From Thiobacillaceae bacterium (lineage in GTDB: Bacteria; Pseudomonadota; Gammaproteobacteria; Burkholderiales; Thiobacillaceae): 30,099 nt of DNA. Positions 5,985 through 15,175 of this stretch are shown here, one piece after another; within the stretch, counting starts at the first letter, position 1, and the number at the start of each line of letters is the position of its first letter. The notes below the pieces were generated by a model. It saw only the letters and a list, made by a program, of their open reading frames with translations, ran no database searches and was not told the DNA's origin. A program made the position numbers and the translations under genes. Location of the stretch: positions 1 through 30,099 of the forward strand of contig JAAPAA010000082.1 of assembly GCA_012274165.1 (NCBI GenBank), read 5' to 3'.

Positions 5985-6575
5985 ATGAACCGTTTTGCCT
6001 TGTTGACCGTACTTGCCGCCTTTGCTGTTTCTGCCCAGGCCGCACCCGTAACCTACGTCATCGACAATAGCCAGACGGTTGCGAACTTCAGCTTCAGCTA
6101 TCTGGGGATGTCGGGCAAACCCAATAAATTCGACAAGACCAGCGGTAAGGTGGTGCTGGACCCGGCCACCAAAACGGGTTCGGCCGAAGTGAGAATCGAT
6201 GCCACGTCGGTGAATACCGGTGTCGCGTTGCTCGATAGTCAAATTCAGTCAGCCGACTTTTTCGACACCGCCAATTTCCCCGTGATTACGTTCAAGTCCA
6301 GCAATCTGTCGCTGGAGGGGGAGCAGATGAGCCTGTCGGGCGATCTCACCATCAAGGGCGTGACCAAGTCGGTGACGCTTGCCGTGACCCGCTTCAAGTG
6401 CTCGGCGTATTCCGGCCTGCAAGGCGACACCTGCATCGCCAATGCGAGCGTCACGATCAAGCGTTCGGACTTCAACATGGGCAAATATGCGTTTCTTGCC
6501 GGCAATGACGTTGCGCTGAATCTGGTCATTGGCGCGGTCAGGGAGCAGCCGACGATTCAGGTGGCCAGCCGTTGA
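5985..6575 (+). CDS. YceI-family periplasmic protein, third copy
   Basis: A 196-residue YceI protein with a signal peptide (cleavage likely after AQA at about 19). It shares with the second copy the blocks FDKTSGKVVLD (48-58), ATKTGSAEVRIDATSVNTG (60-78), SADFFDTANFPVITFKSS (88-105), GDLTIKGVTKSVTL (118-131) and IKRSDFNMGKYAF (158-170), and the cysteine pair in CSAYSGLQGDTC. A clear TTAGGAG Shine-Dalgarno lies just before the ATG. The 206-bp gap upstream, with a palindrome and a leader hairpin, suggests its own promoter and separate control from the marR unit. Ligand unknown; isoprenoid or quinone binding is the family expectation. Confidence 0.93.
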   Translation: MNRFALLTVLAAFAVSAQAAPVTYVIDNSQTVANFSFSYLGMSGKPNKFDKTSGKVVLDPATKTGSAEVRIDATSVNTGVALLDSQIQSADFFDTANFPVITFKSSNLSLEGEQMSLSGDLTIKGVTKSVTLAVTRFKCSAYSGLQGDTCIANASVTIKRSDFNMGKYAFLAGNDVALNLVIGAVREQPTIQVASR

Positions 6576-6651
6576 TCGGGTTCAATAGTAAACAAGCCGA
6601 TTCAATGGGTTGAGCGAGTAAAATGGCGTTTTGCTGCCTGGAACGCCATCT

Positions 6652-8595
6652 GTGGAACCCCATCAACTTGAACTGCTCGCGCCCGCGCGCGACGCCGAAA
6701 TCGGTATCGAAGCCGTCAACCACGGCGCCGATGCGATTTATATCGGCGGCCCGTCGTTTGGCGCGCGCAGCTCGGCGGCCAATGAGGTCGCCGACATCGC
6801 GCGGCTGGTGGCCCACGCGCACCGCTTCAACGCGCGGGTGTTCGTCACTCTCAACACCATTCTGCGTGACGATGAACTGGAACCCGCGCGGCAACAGATC
6901 GTTCAACTCCATGAGGCCGGCGTCGATGCACTGATCATCCAGGACATGGGCTTGCTGGAACTCGATCTGCCGCCGATCCAGCTTCACGCTAGCACCCAGA
7001 CCGACATCCGTACACCGGAGAAAGCCCGTTTCCTGCAGGACGTCGGGCTGAACCAGATCGTGCTGGCACGCGAGCTCGACCTCGCGCAGATCGCTGCCAT
7101 CCGCGCCGCCACGCGTCCTGAGACCACGCTGGAATTTTTCGTTCACGGCGCATTGTGCGTCGCCTACAGCGGCCAGTGCTACGTCAGCCACGCCAACACC
7201 GGGCGCAGCGCCAATCGTGGCGACTGCTCGCAGGCCTGCCGCCTTCCGTATCAGGTTCTAGACATGGAAGGCCGCATCGTCGCGCACGACAAGCATGTAC
7301 TGTCGATGAAGGACAACAACCAAAGCGATAACCTGCAGGCATTGATCGACGCCGGCATCCGCAGCTTCAAGATCGAAGGCCGTTACAAGGACATGGGCTA
7401 TGTGAAAAACATCACCGCCCATTACCGTACGCTGCTGGACCAGATTATTGAACGCCGCCCGGAGTTCGCGCGCGCGTCGAGCGGACGCACCACGTTCGCC
7501 TTCACCCCCGATCCCGATCAAAACTTCAACCGTGAATTCACCGATTATTTTGTCAGTGGACGCAAGGACGACATCGGCGCGTTCGACACGCCGAAGAACC
7601 CCGGGCTGCCGATTGGCTATGTGAGCAAGGTTGGCGATAAATGGGTCGAGCTGTTTGCCGATTCGCCCGCTACGTTGCTGAACAATGGCGACGGCCTCTG
7701 CTACTACACCTTGCATAAAGACCTCACTGGGCTGGCGATCAACCGCGCCGAAAAAGTGGGCGAAGGCAAATGGCGCGTGTTTCCGAAAGATCCAATATCA
7801 AGTTTCAAGGATTTGCGCGCCGGCACGCTACTCAATCGCAACCGCGACATGAACTGGGTGCGCATACTGGACAAGCAGTCCAGCGAGCGCCGCATCGGCG
7901 TGTGGCTGCGGCTGGAAGAAACGGCCGCAGGGTTTGCGCTGACTTTGGCCGACGAGGACGGTCATAGCGTCAGCGTGGCCGCGGATCACGCGAAGGAAGC
8001 CGCCAACGATGCCGCCAAGGCGGAGGCCACACTGAACGAGCATCTCGGCAAACTCGGCGCCACGTCGTATGCGGTGAGAGGAATCGCGCTGGAGTTGTCG
8101 CAGCCGTGGTTCGTGCCCGCGTCTTTCATCAACTCCCTGCGCCGCGATGCGATTGCCGCGCTGGATGCCGAACTCGCCGCCGCTTACGTGCGCCCGCTGC
8201 GTGCGGAGGCAGTCGAACCGCCTGCCACGTATCCGGAAGACACCCTGAGCTATCTCGCCAACGTTTACAACCACAAGGCGCGCGATTTCTACGCGAAGCA
8301 CGGGGTGCAGGTCATCGCCGCCGCGTATGAAAGCCACGAGGAAACCGGCGAAGTCTCGCTGATGATCACCAAGCACTGCGTGCGTTATTCGCTGAGCCTG
8401 TGCCCCAAACAGGCCAAGGGTGTCACCGGCGTGCAGGGTACGGTGCGCGCAGAGCCGCTCACGCTGATCAACGGCAGTGAAAAACTGACGCTGCGTTTTG
8501 ACTGCAAGCCGTGCGAGATGCATGTGGTGGGGAAACTGAAGGCGACGGTCGCAAAAAGCAGCGTGCCGTTGACGTTCTACAGGACGCGTCTCTGA
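6652..8595 (+). CDS. rlhA: 23S rRNA C2501 hydroxylase RlhA (U32 peptidase-like)
   Basis: Strong match over its whole length to E. coli RlhA (YdcP), which takes part in 5-hydroxylation of C2501 of 23S rRNA with prephenate-dependent chemistry. Visible blocks are LELLAPARDAEIG near the N terminus, GADAIYIGGPSFGAR, VDALIIQDMGLLELDLPPIQLHASTQ, the U32 signature EFFVHGALCVAYSGQCYVSH, NRGDCSQACRLPY, SFKIEGRYKDMGYVKNITAHY, and a C-terminal KHCVRYSLSLCPKQ plus FDCKPCEMHVVGK cysteine cluster. The several conserved cysteines fit an iron-sulfur centre as proposed for this family. GTG at 6652 gives 647 residues and aligns with the E. coli start; TTG at 6631 is an in-frame alternative. No strong ribosome site is seen. 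It appears monocistronic and converges with the DUF599 gene. Confidence 0.93.
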   Translation: MEPHQLELLAPARDAEIGIEAVNHGADAIYIGGPSFGARSSAANEVADIARLVAHAHRFNARVFVTLNTILRDDELEPARQQIVQLHEAGVDALIIQDMGLLELDLPPIQLHASTQTDIRTPEKARFLQDVGLNQIVLARELDLAQIAAIRAATRPETTLEFFVHGALCVAYSGQCYVSHANTGRSANRGDCSQACRLPYQVLDMEGRIVAHDKHVLSMKDNNQSDNLQALIDAGIRSFKIEGRYKDMGYVKNITAHYRTLLDQIIERRPEFARASSGRTTFAFTPDPDQNFNREFTDYFVSGRKDDIGAFDTPKNPGLPIGYVSKVGDKWVELFADSPATLLNNGDGLCYYTLHKDLTGLAINRAEKVGEGKWRVFPKDPISSFKDLRAGTLLNRNRDMNWVRILDKQSSERRIGVWLRLEETAAGFALTLADEDGHSVSVAADHAKEAANDAAKAEATLNEHLGKLGATSYAVRGIALELSQPWFVPASFINSLRRDAIAALDAELAAAYVRPLRAEAVEPPATYPEDTLSYLANVYNHKARDFYAKHGVQVIAAAYESHEETGEVSLMITKHCVRYSLSLCPKQAKGVTGVQGTVRAEPLTLINGSEKLTLRFDCKPCEMHVVGKLKATVAKSSVPLTFYRTRL

Positions 8596-8650
8596 TCGGT
8601 CCACTCGGGCAGGGCGATCCGCAGAACCGAACCGACCTGCCGCTTGATGT

Positions 8651-9400
8651 TTATTTGGCGTACTTGGCGTGCATGGAAACGACCGGCGCGTTTTGTGTCG
8701 GCGCGGTTGATCCGGATCCGGATTCGCATACTTCCTCGCATTCGCTCCGGTCGAGCCGGTAGAGGGCAAGCACCAGCCCGATCGACGAAATCAGCAAGAA
8801 GTAGGGGCCGAACAACCAGAACACCAGCGGGATGGCGAAAAAGAAGGCCCGCATGCCGATTGCAAACATGTTGCCGGCGCGATTCAGGCGGTGGGCAACC
8901 GCCCGCGGGGAAAGCGTGTGATGGCTGCCTTGCTCCGGCACATTCACCATGAACAGCACGTGATTGGCTAGTCGAACGGACATGGCAAAAGCGAAGAAGG
9001 CGACGATAAAGTCCACAAGCAGCAGCATCACCTTCACGATCCACAATGCGGTGGCATGCGAACCGCCGAGGCTCAGGACGTGCCAGCTGTGCGAGATGTT
9101 TTCCGCCTGTCCGGACAGGGTCAGCGTGCCGATGATGAGCAGCGCCGCGCTGGAGGCCATGAGCGAGGGGGCCATGATGAAGTTGCGCAGCGTCTGCACT
9201 GCCATGATGTCCTTGGCGGAATTGCTGCGCATTACGTGTTCCACCCACAGCCTGCGCGACAGGGCGTTGACACCGTGGATGCTATAGGTGGGATTTCCTC
9301 GTACCTTCATGTTGAGGAATAGGTAATAAGCGGTAACGCACGCAGCGCTGATCACGAACGCTACAAGATCGGTTACAAATTCTTCGGCAAACAATTCCAT
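8651..9400 (-). CDS. DUF599-family membrane protein
   Basis: A 249-residue integral membrane protein of the DUF599 family, function unknown. It shows the family pattern: an N-terminal helix (about 8-30), a cytoplasmic NPTYSIHGVNALSRRLWVEHVM stretch, AVQTLRNFIMAPSLMASSAALL (67-88), then hydrophobic segments at about 80-97, 117-142 and 183-215. The last about 30 residues are hydrophilic with a short Gly-Ser repeat. ATG at 9400 is the first sensible start and is followed at once by the first helix. It is convergent with rlhA and lies downstream of the sigma-54-controlled small gene in the same direction, 50 bases after it, so read-through transcription from that promoter is possible. Confidence 0.85.
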   Translation of the reverse strand: MELFAEEFVTDLVAFVISAACVTAYYLFLNMKVRGNPTYSIHGVNALSRRLWVEHVMRSNSAKDIMAVQTLRNFIMAPSLMASSAALLIIGTLTLSGQAENISHSWHVLSLGGSHATALWIVKVMLLLVDFIVAFFAFAMSVRLANHVLFMVNVPEQGSHHTLSPRAVAHRLNRAGNMFAIGMRAFFFAIPLVFWLFGPYFLLISSIGLVLALYRLDRSECEEVCESGSGSTAPTQNAPVVSMHAKYAK

Positions 9401-9450
9401 CCTCTCGGTTTCCTGGTCGATTCATCGGTCATGCGGCTGGGGCATGGCAC

Positions 9451-9648
9451 TCACAACGCGCCCTGCGCATGCCGGATCTCTGGCGCCCCGGAAGGCGTGT
9501 CGGACGCTGCGGAAACCGACCCGCGCGGAGCCTGATTCTGGCCTGATGCAGACGGCAGATCGACTTGGCGGAGCAGCGTATTGAATTCACCCTGATTGCC
9601 AACATTCGCGAAGGCCAATGCGTTGAGGAGTTTGGTCATAAAGGTCAT
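9451..9648 (-). CDS. Small protein of unknown function behind a sigma-54 promoter
   Basis: A 65-residue protein I do not recognise. The first about 30 residues (MTKLLNALAFANVGNQGEF and on) look like an amphipathic helix; the rest is rich in Ser, Pro, Ala and Gly and probably disordered, ending in HAQGAL. There is no clear signal peptide or membrane segment. Support for it being a gene comes from context: a GAGAAG Shine-Dalgarno-like run about 5 bases before the ATG, and a near-consensus sigma-54 promoter whose start site would fall about 28 bases upstream. A divergent NtrC-type regulator lies on the other side. ATG at 9639 is an alternative start. It could be an output or feedback component of the two-component system; that is inference. 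Confidence 0.55.
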   Translation of the reverse strand: MTFMTKLLNALAFANVGNQGEFNTLLRQVDLPSASGQNQAPRGSVSAASDTPSGAPEIRHAQGAL

Positions 9649-9686
9649 GGTCTTCTCACGATCATGGTTATTGATGTCTTAAAATA

Positions 9687-9702
9687 AGCATATTTCGTGC
9701 CA
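9687..9702 (-). promoter_or_regulatory. Sigma-54 (RpoN) -24/-12 promoter
   Basis: Minus-strand TGGCACGAAATATGCT has the invariant GG (9701-9700) and GC (9689-9688) exactly ten bases apart and matches the consensus TGGCACG-N4-TTGCW at all but one base. Transcription would start near 9676 and run into the 65-codon gene. The adjacent response regulator has the GAFTGA loop required to activate sigma-54 polymerase. Confidence 0.72.
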
Positions 9703-9766
9703 TTTCAGTAAGTATATGTATATAAAGTAATTAATTGTTTATCATTTGGGTGTTATGGAGATATGT

Positions 9767-9781
9767 GTTGCTTGATGCAAC
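9767..9781. promoter_or_regulatory. Possible enhancer site for the NtrC-type regulator
   Basis: The inverted repeat GTTGC-TTGAT-GCAAC is centred about 98 bases upstream of the predicted sigma-54 start, a normal distance for an upstream activating sequence. A related but imperfect motif, GTTGCAAATTGCAT, lies at 9868-9881, close to the kinase promoter. The whole 9649-9923 gap is unusually AT-rich for this window. Confidence 0.45.
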
Positions 9782-9859
9782 GATCACTTCTTGATATGTT
9801 TTCCTAAGTAACTGTAATAAAAATGAAAAGCTGTTGAGGCGCAGAACTGTTGCGCTCAG

Positions 9860-9888
9860 TTTAATTTGTTGCAAATTGCATCTATACT
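9860..9888 (+). promoter_or_regulatory. Possible sigma-70 promoter of the two-component operon
   Basis: A good -10 TATACT (9883-9888) lies 17 bases after TTTAAT (9860-9865), a poor -35. The start would be near 9895, giving a short leader to the GTG at 9924. The weak -35 suggests activation by another factor or low basal expression. Confidence 0.4.
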
Positions 9889-9923
9889 GAGGGCGTTGAC
9901 GAGAACGTTTGGAGGGCGGATCC

Positions 9924-11419
9924 GTGATCCCTACTATTCGTGGTGCGCTTCAGCGCCATTCCCTGCAGGGAAAAATCACCTTGGGGTATTACGCGGTGGC
10001 GGCGATCATTTTGGTGGCGTCGCTGTTTTTCGTAGGTGAACTGCGCACGCTGGAAGCACGGGTGATGCTGGGGCAGCGCGCCACCGATCTGTTCAACACG
10101 GTGCTCGAGATACGCCGCTTCGAGCGCAACTTTTTCCTCCATCAGCAGCCCGCCGATCTCGTGGAAAACGGCCGTTACATCAAGTTGGCCCAGGATATGC
10201 TCACGGCCAACCGGGCAGACTTTGCGGCCATCGCCACCCAGGCACGCCTGACTCAATTGCGCACGCGCCTCAACGACTACCAGCGCCAGATGGCGGCTTT
10301 TTCCGCTGCCGATTGGCGCCAGTTCGAAGCGGCCGAGCCGCAGGTGCGCCTGCTCGGGCAGAAAGTGGTCGCCATCGCCGAGGAGATGGCAGGGTCGGAG
10401 CGGCGCCAGATACAGACGACGCTGGCGTCCTTTCGCACGCTGCTGCTGGGTGTCATTCTGAGTATGGCGCTGCTGATCGTGGTGATCGGCCGTGCGTTGT
10501 CACAGCGGGTGGTGCGGCCGCTGAAGGAGATGGAATCGAGCGTTGAAGCCATCTCCGCCAACCGCCGTGAAACGCTGTCGGCGCCTTCGAATGATCGCGA
10601 GATTCTGTCGATCATCGCGGCCTTCAACCACATGCTGAAGGAACTGGATTTGCGGCAAAAATCGCTGATGCGTTCGGAACGGATGGCCTCACTCGGAACC
10701 ATGCTGTCCGGCGTGGCCCATGAGTTGAACAACCCGCTGTCGAATATCTCGACTTCCTGCCAGATCCTGCTGGAAGAAGTGGGCGAGAGCGATGTAGCGA
10801 CGCAGAAGCTGTATTTGGAGCAAATTGACCAGCAGACGGAACGGGCGCGCAGCATCGTCCGTTCGCTACTGGATTTTTCCCGCGAGCGGGCGTTCCGCAA
10901 GGAAGCCGTGCTGCTGCGGCCGCTGGTGGCGCAGACGGTGGGCTTTGTGCGTGGCGAGGTGTCGGCCAAATCGGTGGTGCAGTTGTCCATTCCCGAGGAT
11001 CTGCGCGTGCTGGCCGATGCCCAGCGTCTGCAGCAGGTGTTCGTCAATCTGATCCGCAACGCCATGGAAGGCCTGGGGCCGCAGGGACGAATCGATATTT
11101 CCGCGCAGATCGTACATGCCGGCGAGCCACCCGCAGGCACTGCGCTGGGCGAGGGCTGCGAGGCGAAAGGCGCAATGGTGGAAATCTGCGTGACGGACAA
11201 CGGGCCGGGTATTGCGCCGGATATTCTGCCGCGGATTTTTGACCCGTTTTTCACCACCAAAGACGTCGGTCACGGCATGGGACTGGGGCTGTTCATCGTC
11301 TATGAAATCGTCGACGAGCACGGCGGCTGCATCGCCGTGGAGAGTGCGCCGGGGCAGGGTGCGACGTTCTGCATCCGGCTGCCCGCGACTGACGCAGGCA
11401 ATAACAAGGGAGCGCAATA

Positions 11420-11420
<1 letters not shown>
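9924..11420 (+). CDS. Membrane sensor histidine kinase with HAMP domain
   Basis: A 498-residue transmembrane sensor kinase. Order of parts: first membrane helix (about 18-40), a helical periplasmic sensor of about 130 residues containing EIRRFERNFFLH, which recalls helical-bundle chemoreceptor-type sensor domains, second helix (173-192), HAMP linker (about 192-245), and HisKA with the phospho-accepting His266 in GVAHELNNPLSN. The HATPase domain follows with N-box FVNLIRNAMEG, G1 VTDNGPGIA, F-box FDPFFTTK and G2 GMGLGLFIVYEI. GTG at 9924 is chosen because GGAGGG stands seven bases before it; TTG at 9909 is weaker. It overlaps the response regulator start by one base, so they form a pair. Ligand unknown; the H-box resembles NtrB-type kinases. 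Confidence 0.93.
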
Positions 11421-12781
<1,361 letters not shown>

Positions 12782-12831
12782 TGGATCTGTCCGTGGAAGG
12801 CGGTTGAACAGGGCGCCTGCAGGCAACGCGT

Positions 12832-13167
12832 TCACGCGGCTGGATCAGGCAGGCCCTCCGCCAGTTCTTCCATGAAAGCGGCGTGACGCGCGTCAGCTTT
12901 TCGATACGCCGCAATCAGTCGTTCGGCATCTTCGGTCAGGCGACTGCCTGCGGGTCCGCTGTCCACCAGTGGCGTTTGCCATGCGGTATTCATCGCGTCC
13001 ACTGCGTCCCATGCGGCCTTGTAGCTCATTTTCATCGCCTTGGCGGCTTTGGAAATGGAGCCGGTTTCGCGTATGCGCTGCAACAGTTCGACGCGGCCGC
13101 GGCCGAGAAAGTTTTTGCCGCCGAGCGTGAGCCAGAAGCGGCCGTCGGCTTTGAGTCTGGAATTCAT
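12832..13167 (-). CDS. Stand-alone ModE-type winged-helix regulator
   Basis: A 111-residue protein equal to the N-terminal DNA-binding domain of ModE, the molybdate-responsive regulator. It shows GRGRVELLQRIRETGSISKAAKAMKMSYKAAWDAVDAMN (about 22-60) and SRLTEDAERLIAAYRK. The usual Gly-rich wing (GKGGGG) is reduced to GPAGS. The C-terminal molybdate-binding MOP/TOBE domains are absent, so it cannot sense molybdate by that means. Single-domain ModE-like proteins are common and may act on molybdenum or other genes. It is divergent from the DUF302 gene with only 80 bases between them, so the two probably share a control region. The moaE at the window start gives only loose functional context. Confidence 0.87.
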   Translation of the reverse strand: MNSRLKADGRFWLTLGGKNFLGRGRVELLQRIRETGSISKAAKAMKMSYKAAWDAVDAMNTAWQTPLVDSGPAGSRLTEDAERLIAAYRKADARHAAFMEELAEGLPDPAA

Positions 13168-13247
13168 CAGCCGAGTGTAACAAACGAGGCTTGCGCGCTT
13201 GTGCGTAAATGGCTGAGAATCAGGCCTCTTATCAATAGGAGGTTGCC

Positions 13248-13706
13248 ATGAAAAAACTGCTCGCTGCTTGCGCCCTGTTTTGCCTGTCGCTGCCTGCTCT
13301 GGCTGCAGAACCTTACTCCGTGCTGTTCAAGACTCAGGGCAGCTTCACCGAGGTGCGTGATGCGGTGCAGGCCGCAATCGAAGGCAAGGGACTCAAGATC
13401 AACCACACCAACCTGATCGCCGGCATGCTGGAGCGCACCGGCAAGGATCTGGGCGCAGCCAAACAGGTCTACACCAACGGCGAACAGTTCGAGTTTTGTA
13501 GCGCCACCTTGTCACGCGCGATGATGGAAGCCGACCCGCATGCCATTGTCATGTGCCCGTTTAATATTTCCGTTTACACGATTCCGGGCGACGCCCAGGT
13601 TTACATCGCATTTATCAAGCCTCCTGCCACGGAAAACCCGGCACTAAAAAAGGCACTGGCTGACATCGAGGCGCTGTTGACCGACATCGTCAAGGACGCG
13701 CTATAA
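13248..13706 (+). CDS. Exported DUF302-family protein
   Basis: A 152-residue protein with a clear signal peptide (residues 1 to about 20, cleavage after LALA-type site LPALA) and a DUF302 domain, a small alpha/beta fold of unknown role. The conserved part runs from EPYSVLFKTQGSFTEVRDAVQAAI through GKGLKI to about residue 125. Two cysteines (in FEFCSATL and VMCPFN) could form a disulfide. A strong AGGAGGT Shine-Dalgarno lies just before the ATG. It is divergent from the ModE-type regulator and 20 bases ahead of crcB, so it may head a short operon with crcB, DUF190 and the TSUP gene. Confidence 0.88.
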   Translation: MKKLLAACALFCLSLPALAAEPYSVLFKTQGSFTEVRDAVQAAIEGKGLKINHTNLIAGMLERTGKDLGAAKQVYTNGEQFEFCSATLSRAMMEADPHAIVMCPFNISVYTIPGDAQVYIAFIKPPATENPALKKALADIEALLTDIVKDAL

Positions 13707-13726
13707 GTGGCGCGCCCAGGCCACCC

Positions 13727-14107
13727 ATGAGTGTGACTGCTTTTCTTGCCATCGGCATCGGCGCCGCACTCGGCGCCTGGCTACGCTGGGGTCTGGGCCT
13801 GTGGCTAAACCCGGCATTTCCCGCGATGCCGCTCGGCACGCTGGCGGCCAATCTGGTCGGCGGGTATTTCATCGGACTGGTCATCGCCTGGTTTGCCGAG
13901 CATCCCGGTTTGCCGCCCGAACTGCGGCTGTTTCTGATTACCGGTCTGCTCGGCGGGCTCACCACGTTCTCCACCTTTTCCGCCGAGGTTGTCACGGCCT
14001 TGTTGCGTGGCCTGTGGCTGACTGGCGGGCTGATCGCCCTGACCCACATGACCGGCTCTTTTCTGGCGACCGGGCTGGGCTTCTACACCATGAGGCTATT
14101 CAAATGA
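13727..14107 (+). CDS. crcB: Fluoride ion channel CrcB/Fluc
   Basis: A 126-residue, four-helix membrane protein that dimerises to form a fluoride-specific export channel protecting the cytoplasm from fluoride. Family signs are GAALGAWLRWGLG (12-24), LAANLVGGYFIGL (38-50) with the conserved Asn, and GGLTTFSTFSAEV (75-87) with the pore phenylalanines and sodium-site region. Length equals that of the E. coli protein. There are only 20 bases between it and the DUF302 gene, so there is no room for a fluoride riboswitch directly upstream. Its stop overlaps the DUF190 start (ATGA), a pairing seen in many genomes. Confidence 0.95.
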   Translation: MSVTAFLAIGIGAALGAWLRWGLGLWLNPAFPAMPLGTLAANLVGGYFIGLVIAWFAEHPGLPPELRLFLITGLLGGLTTFSTFSAEVVTALLRGLWLTGGLIALTHMTGSFLATGLGFYTMRLFK

Positions 14108-14412
14108 ACGCCGTGTGCCTGCAAGTTTTCGTCACCGAATCCAGCCGCCATCATGGCAAGCTGACCTACGAATGGCTGCTGGATTCAGCGCAGGGGCAGG
14201 GGATTACGGGCGGCTCGGCTTTCCTGGCGCTGGCCGGGTTTGGCCGTCATGGACGGCACGATGCCGGCTTTTTCGAGCTGGCGGGCGAGCTGCCGGTGGT
14301 GGTGGAGTTTTTTGTCGAGCCGGCGATGGCCGATCAACTGCTGAAGATGATCGCAGAGGCCGGTTTGCAACTGGTGTACACCAAGCTGCCCGCCGAGATG
14401 GGCATTACCTAA
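14104..14412 (+). CDS. DUF190-family protein
   Basis: A 102-residue cytoplasmic protein of the DUF190 family, a small ferredoxin-like fold related to PII-type signalling proteins by shape. Visible parts are LQVFVTESSRHHGKLTYEWLL (6-26), GITGGSAFLALAGFGRHG (33-50) and LPVVVEFFVEP (about 63-73). The start overlaps the crcB stop, so it is translationally coupled to the fluoride channel; DUF190 genes are often found beside crcB, and a regulatory role in fluoride export has been presumed. No biochemical function can be read from the sequence. Confidence 0.87.
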   Translation: MNAVCLQVFVTESSRHHGKLTYEWLLDSAQGQGITGGSAFLALAGFGRHGRHDAGFFELAGELPVVVEFFVEPAMADQLLKMIAEAGLQLVYTKLPAEMGIT

Positions 14413-14416
14413 TGTC

Positions 14417-15175
14417 GTGTTCGACCAGCTGATCCTGTTCGCTGCCTCGCTGGCAGCGAATTTCTTTTCGGCCTTGTCGGGTGGCGGCGCCGGGCTGATC
14501 CAGTTTCCCATGCTGATTTTTCTGGGGCTCAGCTTTGGCACGGCGCTGGCCACCCACAAAGTCGCCAGCGTGGCGCTCGGGCTGGGTGCGACACTGCGGC
14601 ATCTGAAAGAGTCACATCTCGAACGCCGCTTCTCGCTGATCATTCTCGGTGCCGGGCTGCCCGGCGTGGTGCTGGGTGCGCTCGCCATCCTCCACATTCC
14701 CGAGCGCGCGGCTACTCTGGCGCTGGGTGTGCTGACGCTGGGGCTGGGACTGTATTCGGTATTCAAGCCGCAACTCGGCATGGACCATACCCCCAAAAAT
14801 CAGCAGGGCAGGGTATTGGTCGGCGGCATGGCCGGGCTGTTCGTGGTGGGATTTCTGAACGGTTCGATTACCAGCGGCACCGGACTCTTTCTCACCATCT
14901 GGCTGATCCGTTACTTCGGCCTCGATTACACCCGCGCGGTGGCCTACACGCTGATCTTGTGCGGTCTGGTGTGGAATGGCGCCGGCGCGCTGGTGCTCGG
15001 CGTAATCGGCACGGTTGAATGGGGCTGGATGCCTGCGCTGCTGGCGGGCTCGATCATCGGCGGCTATCTGGGCAGCCACCTGGCGATCAAGAAAGGTAAC
15101 CTGTGGATCAAGCGGTCATTTGAAATCGTGACGATACTGATCGGCCTGAAACTGATCAGCGACGCCTTATTTTAA
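14417..15175 (+). CDS. TSUP (TauE/SafE) family sulfite/anion exporter
   Basis: A 252-residue membrane protein of the TSUP family, which exports sulfite, sulfoacetate and related sulfur anions. Eight or so hydrophobic helices can be traced, with the two repeat signatures ALSGGGAGLIQFPML (19-33) and GFLNGSITSGTGLFLTIWLI (144-163). GTG at 14417 is the start, four bases after the DUF190 stop; ATG at 14412 is in another frame and closes after six codons. It appears to be the last gene of the crcB run and is convergent with the diguanylate cyclase, the two ends overlapping by four bases. The anion carried cannot be told. Confidence 0.9.
   Translation: MFDQLILFAASLAANFFSALSGGGAGLIQFPMLIFLGLSFGTALATHKVASVALGLGATLRHLKESHLERRFSLIILGAGLPGVVLGALAILHIPERAATLALGVLTLGLGLYSVFKPQLGMDHTPKNQQGRVLVGGMAGLFVVGFLNGSITSGTGLFLTIWLIRYFGLDYTRAVAYTLILCGLVWNGAGALVLGVIGTVEWGWMPALLAGSIIGGYLGSHLAIKKGNLWIKRSFEIVTILIGLKLISDALF

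Noticed and set aside
13707..13726. Fluoride riboswitch before crcB
   Set aside because: Only 20 bases separate the DUF302 stop and the crcB start, too short for the aptamer.
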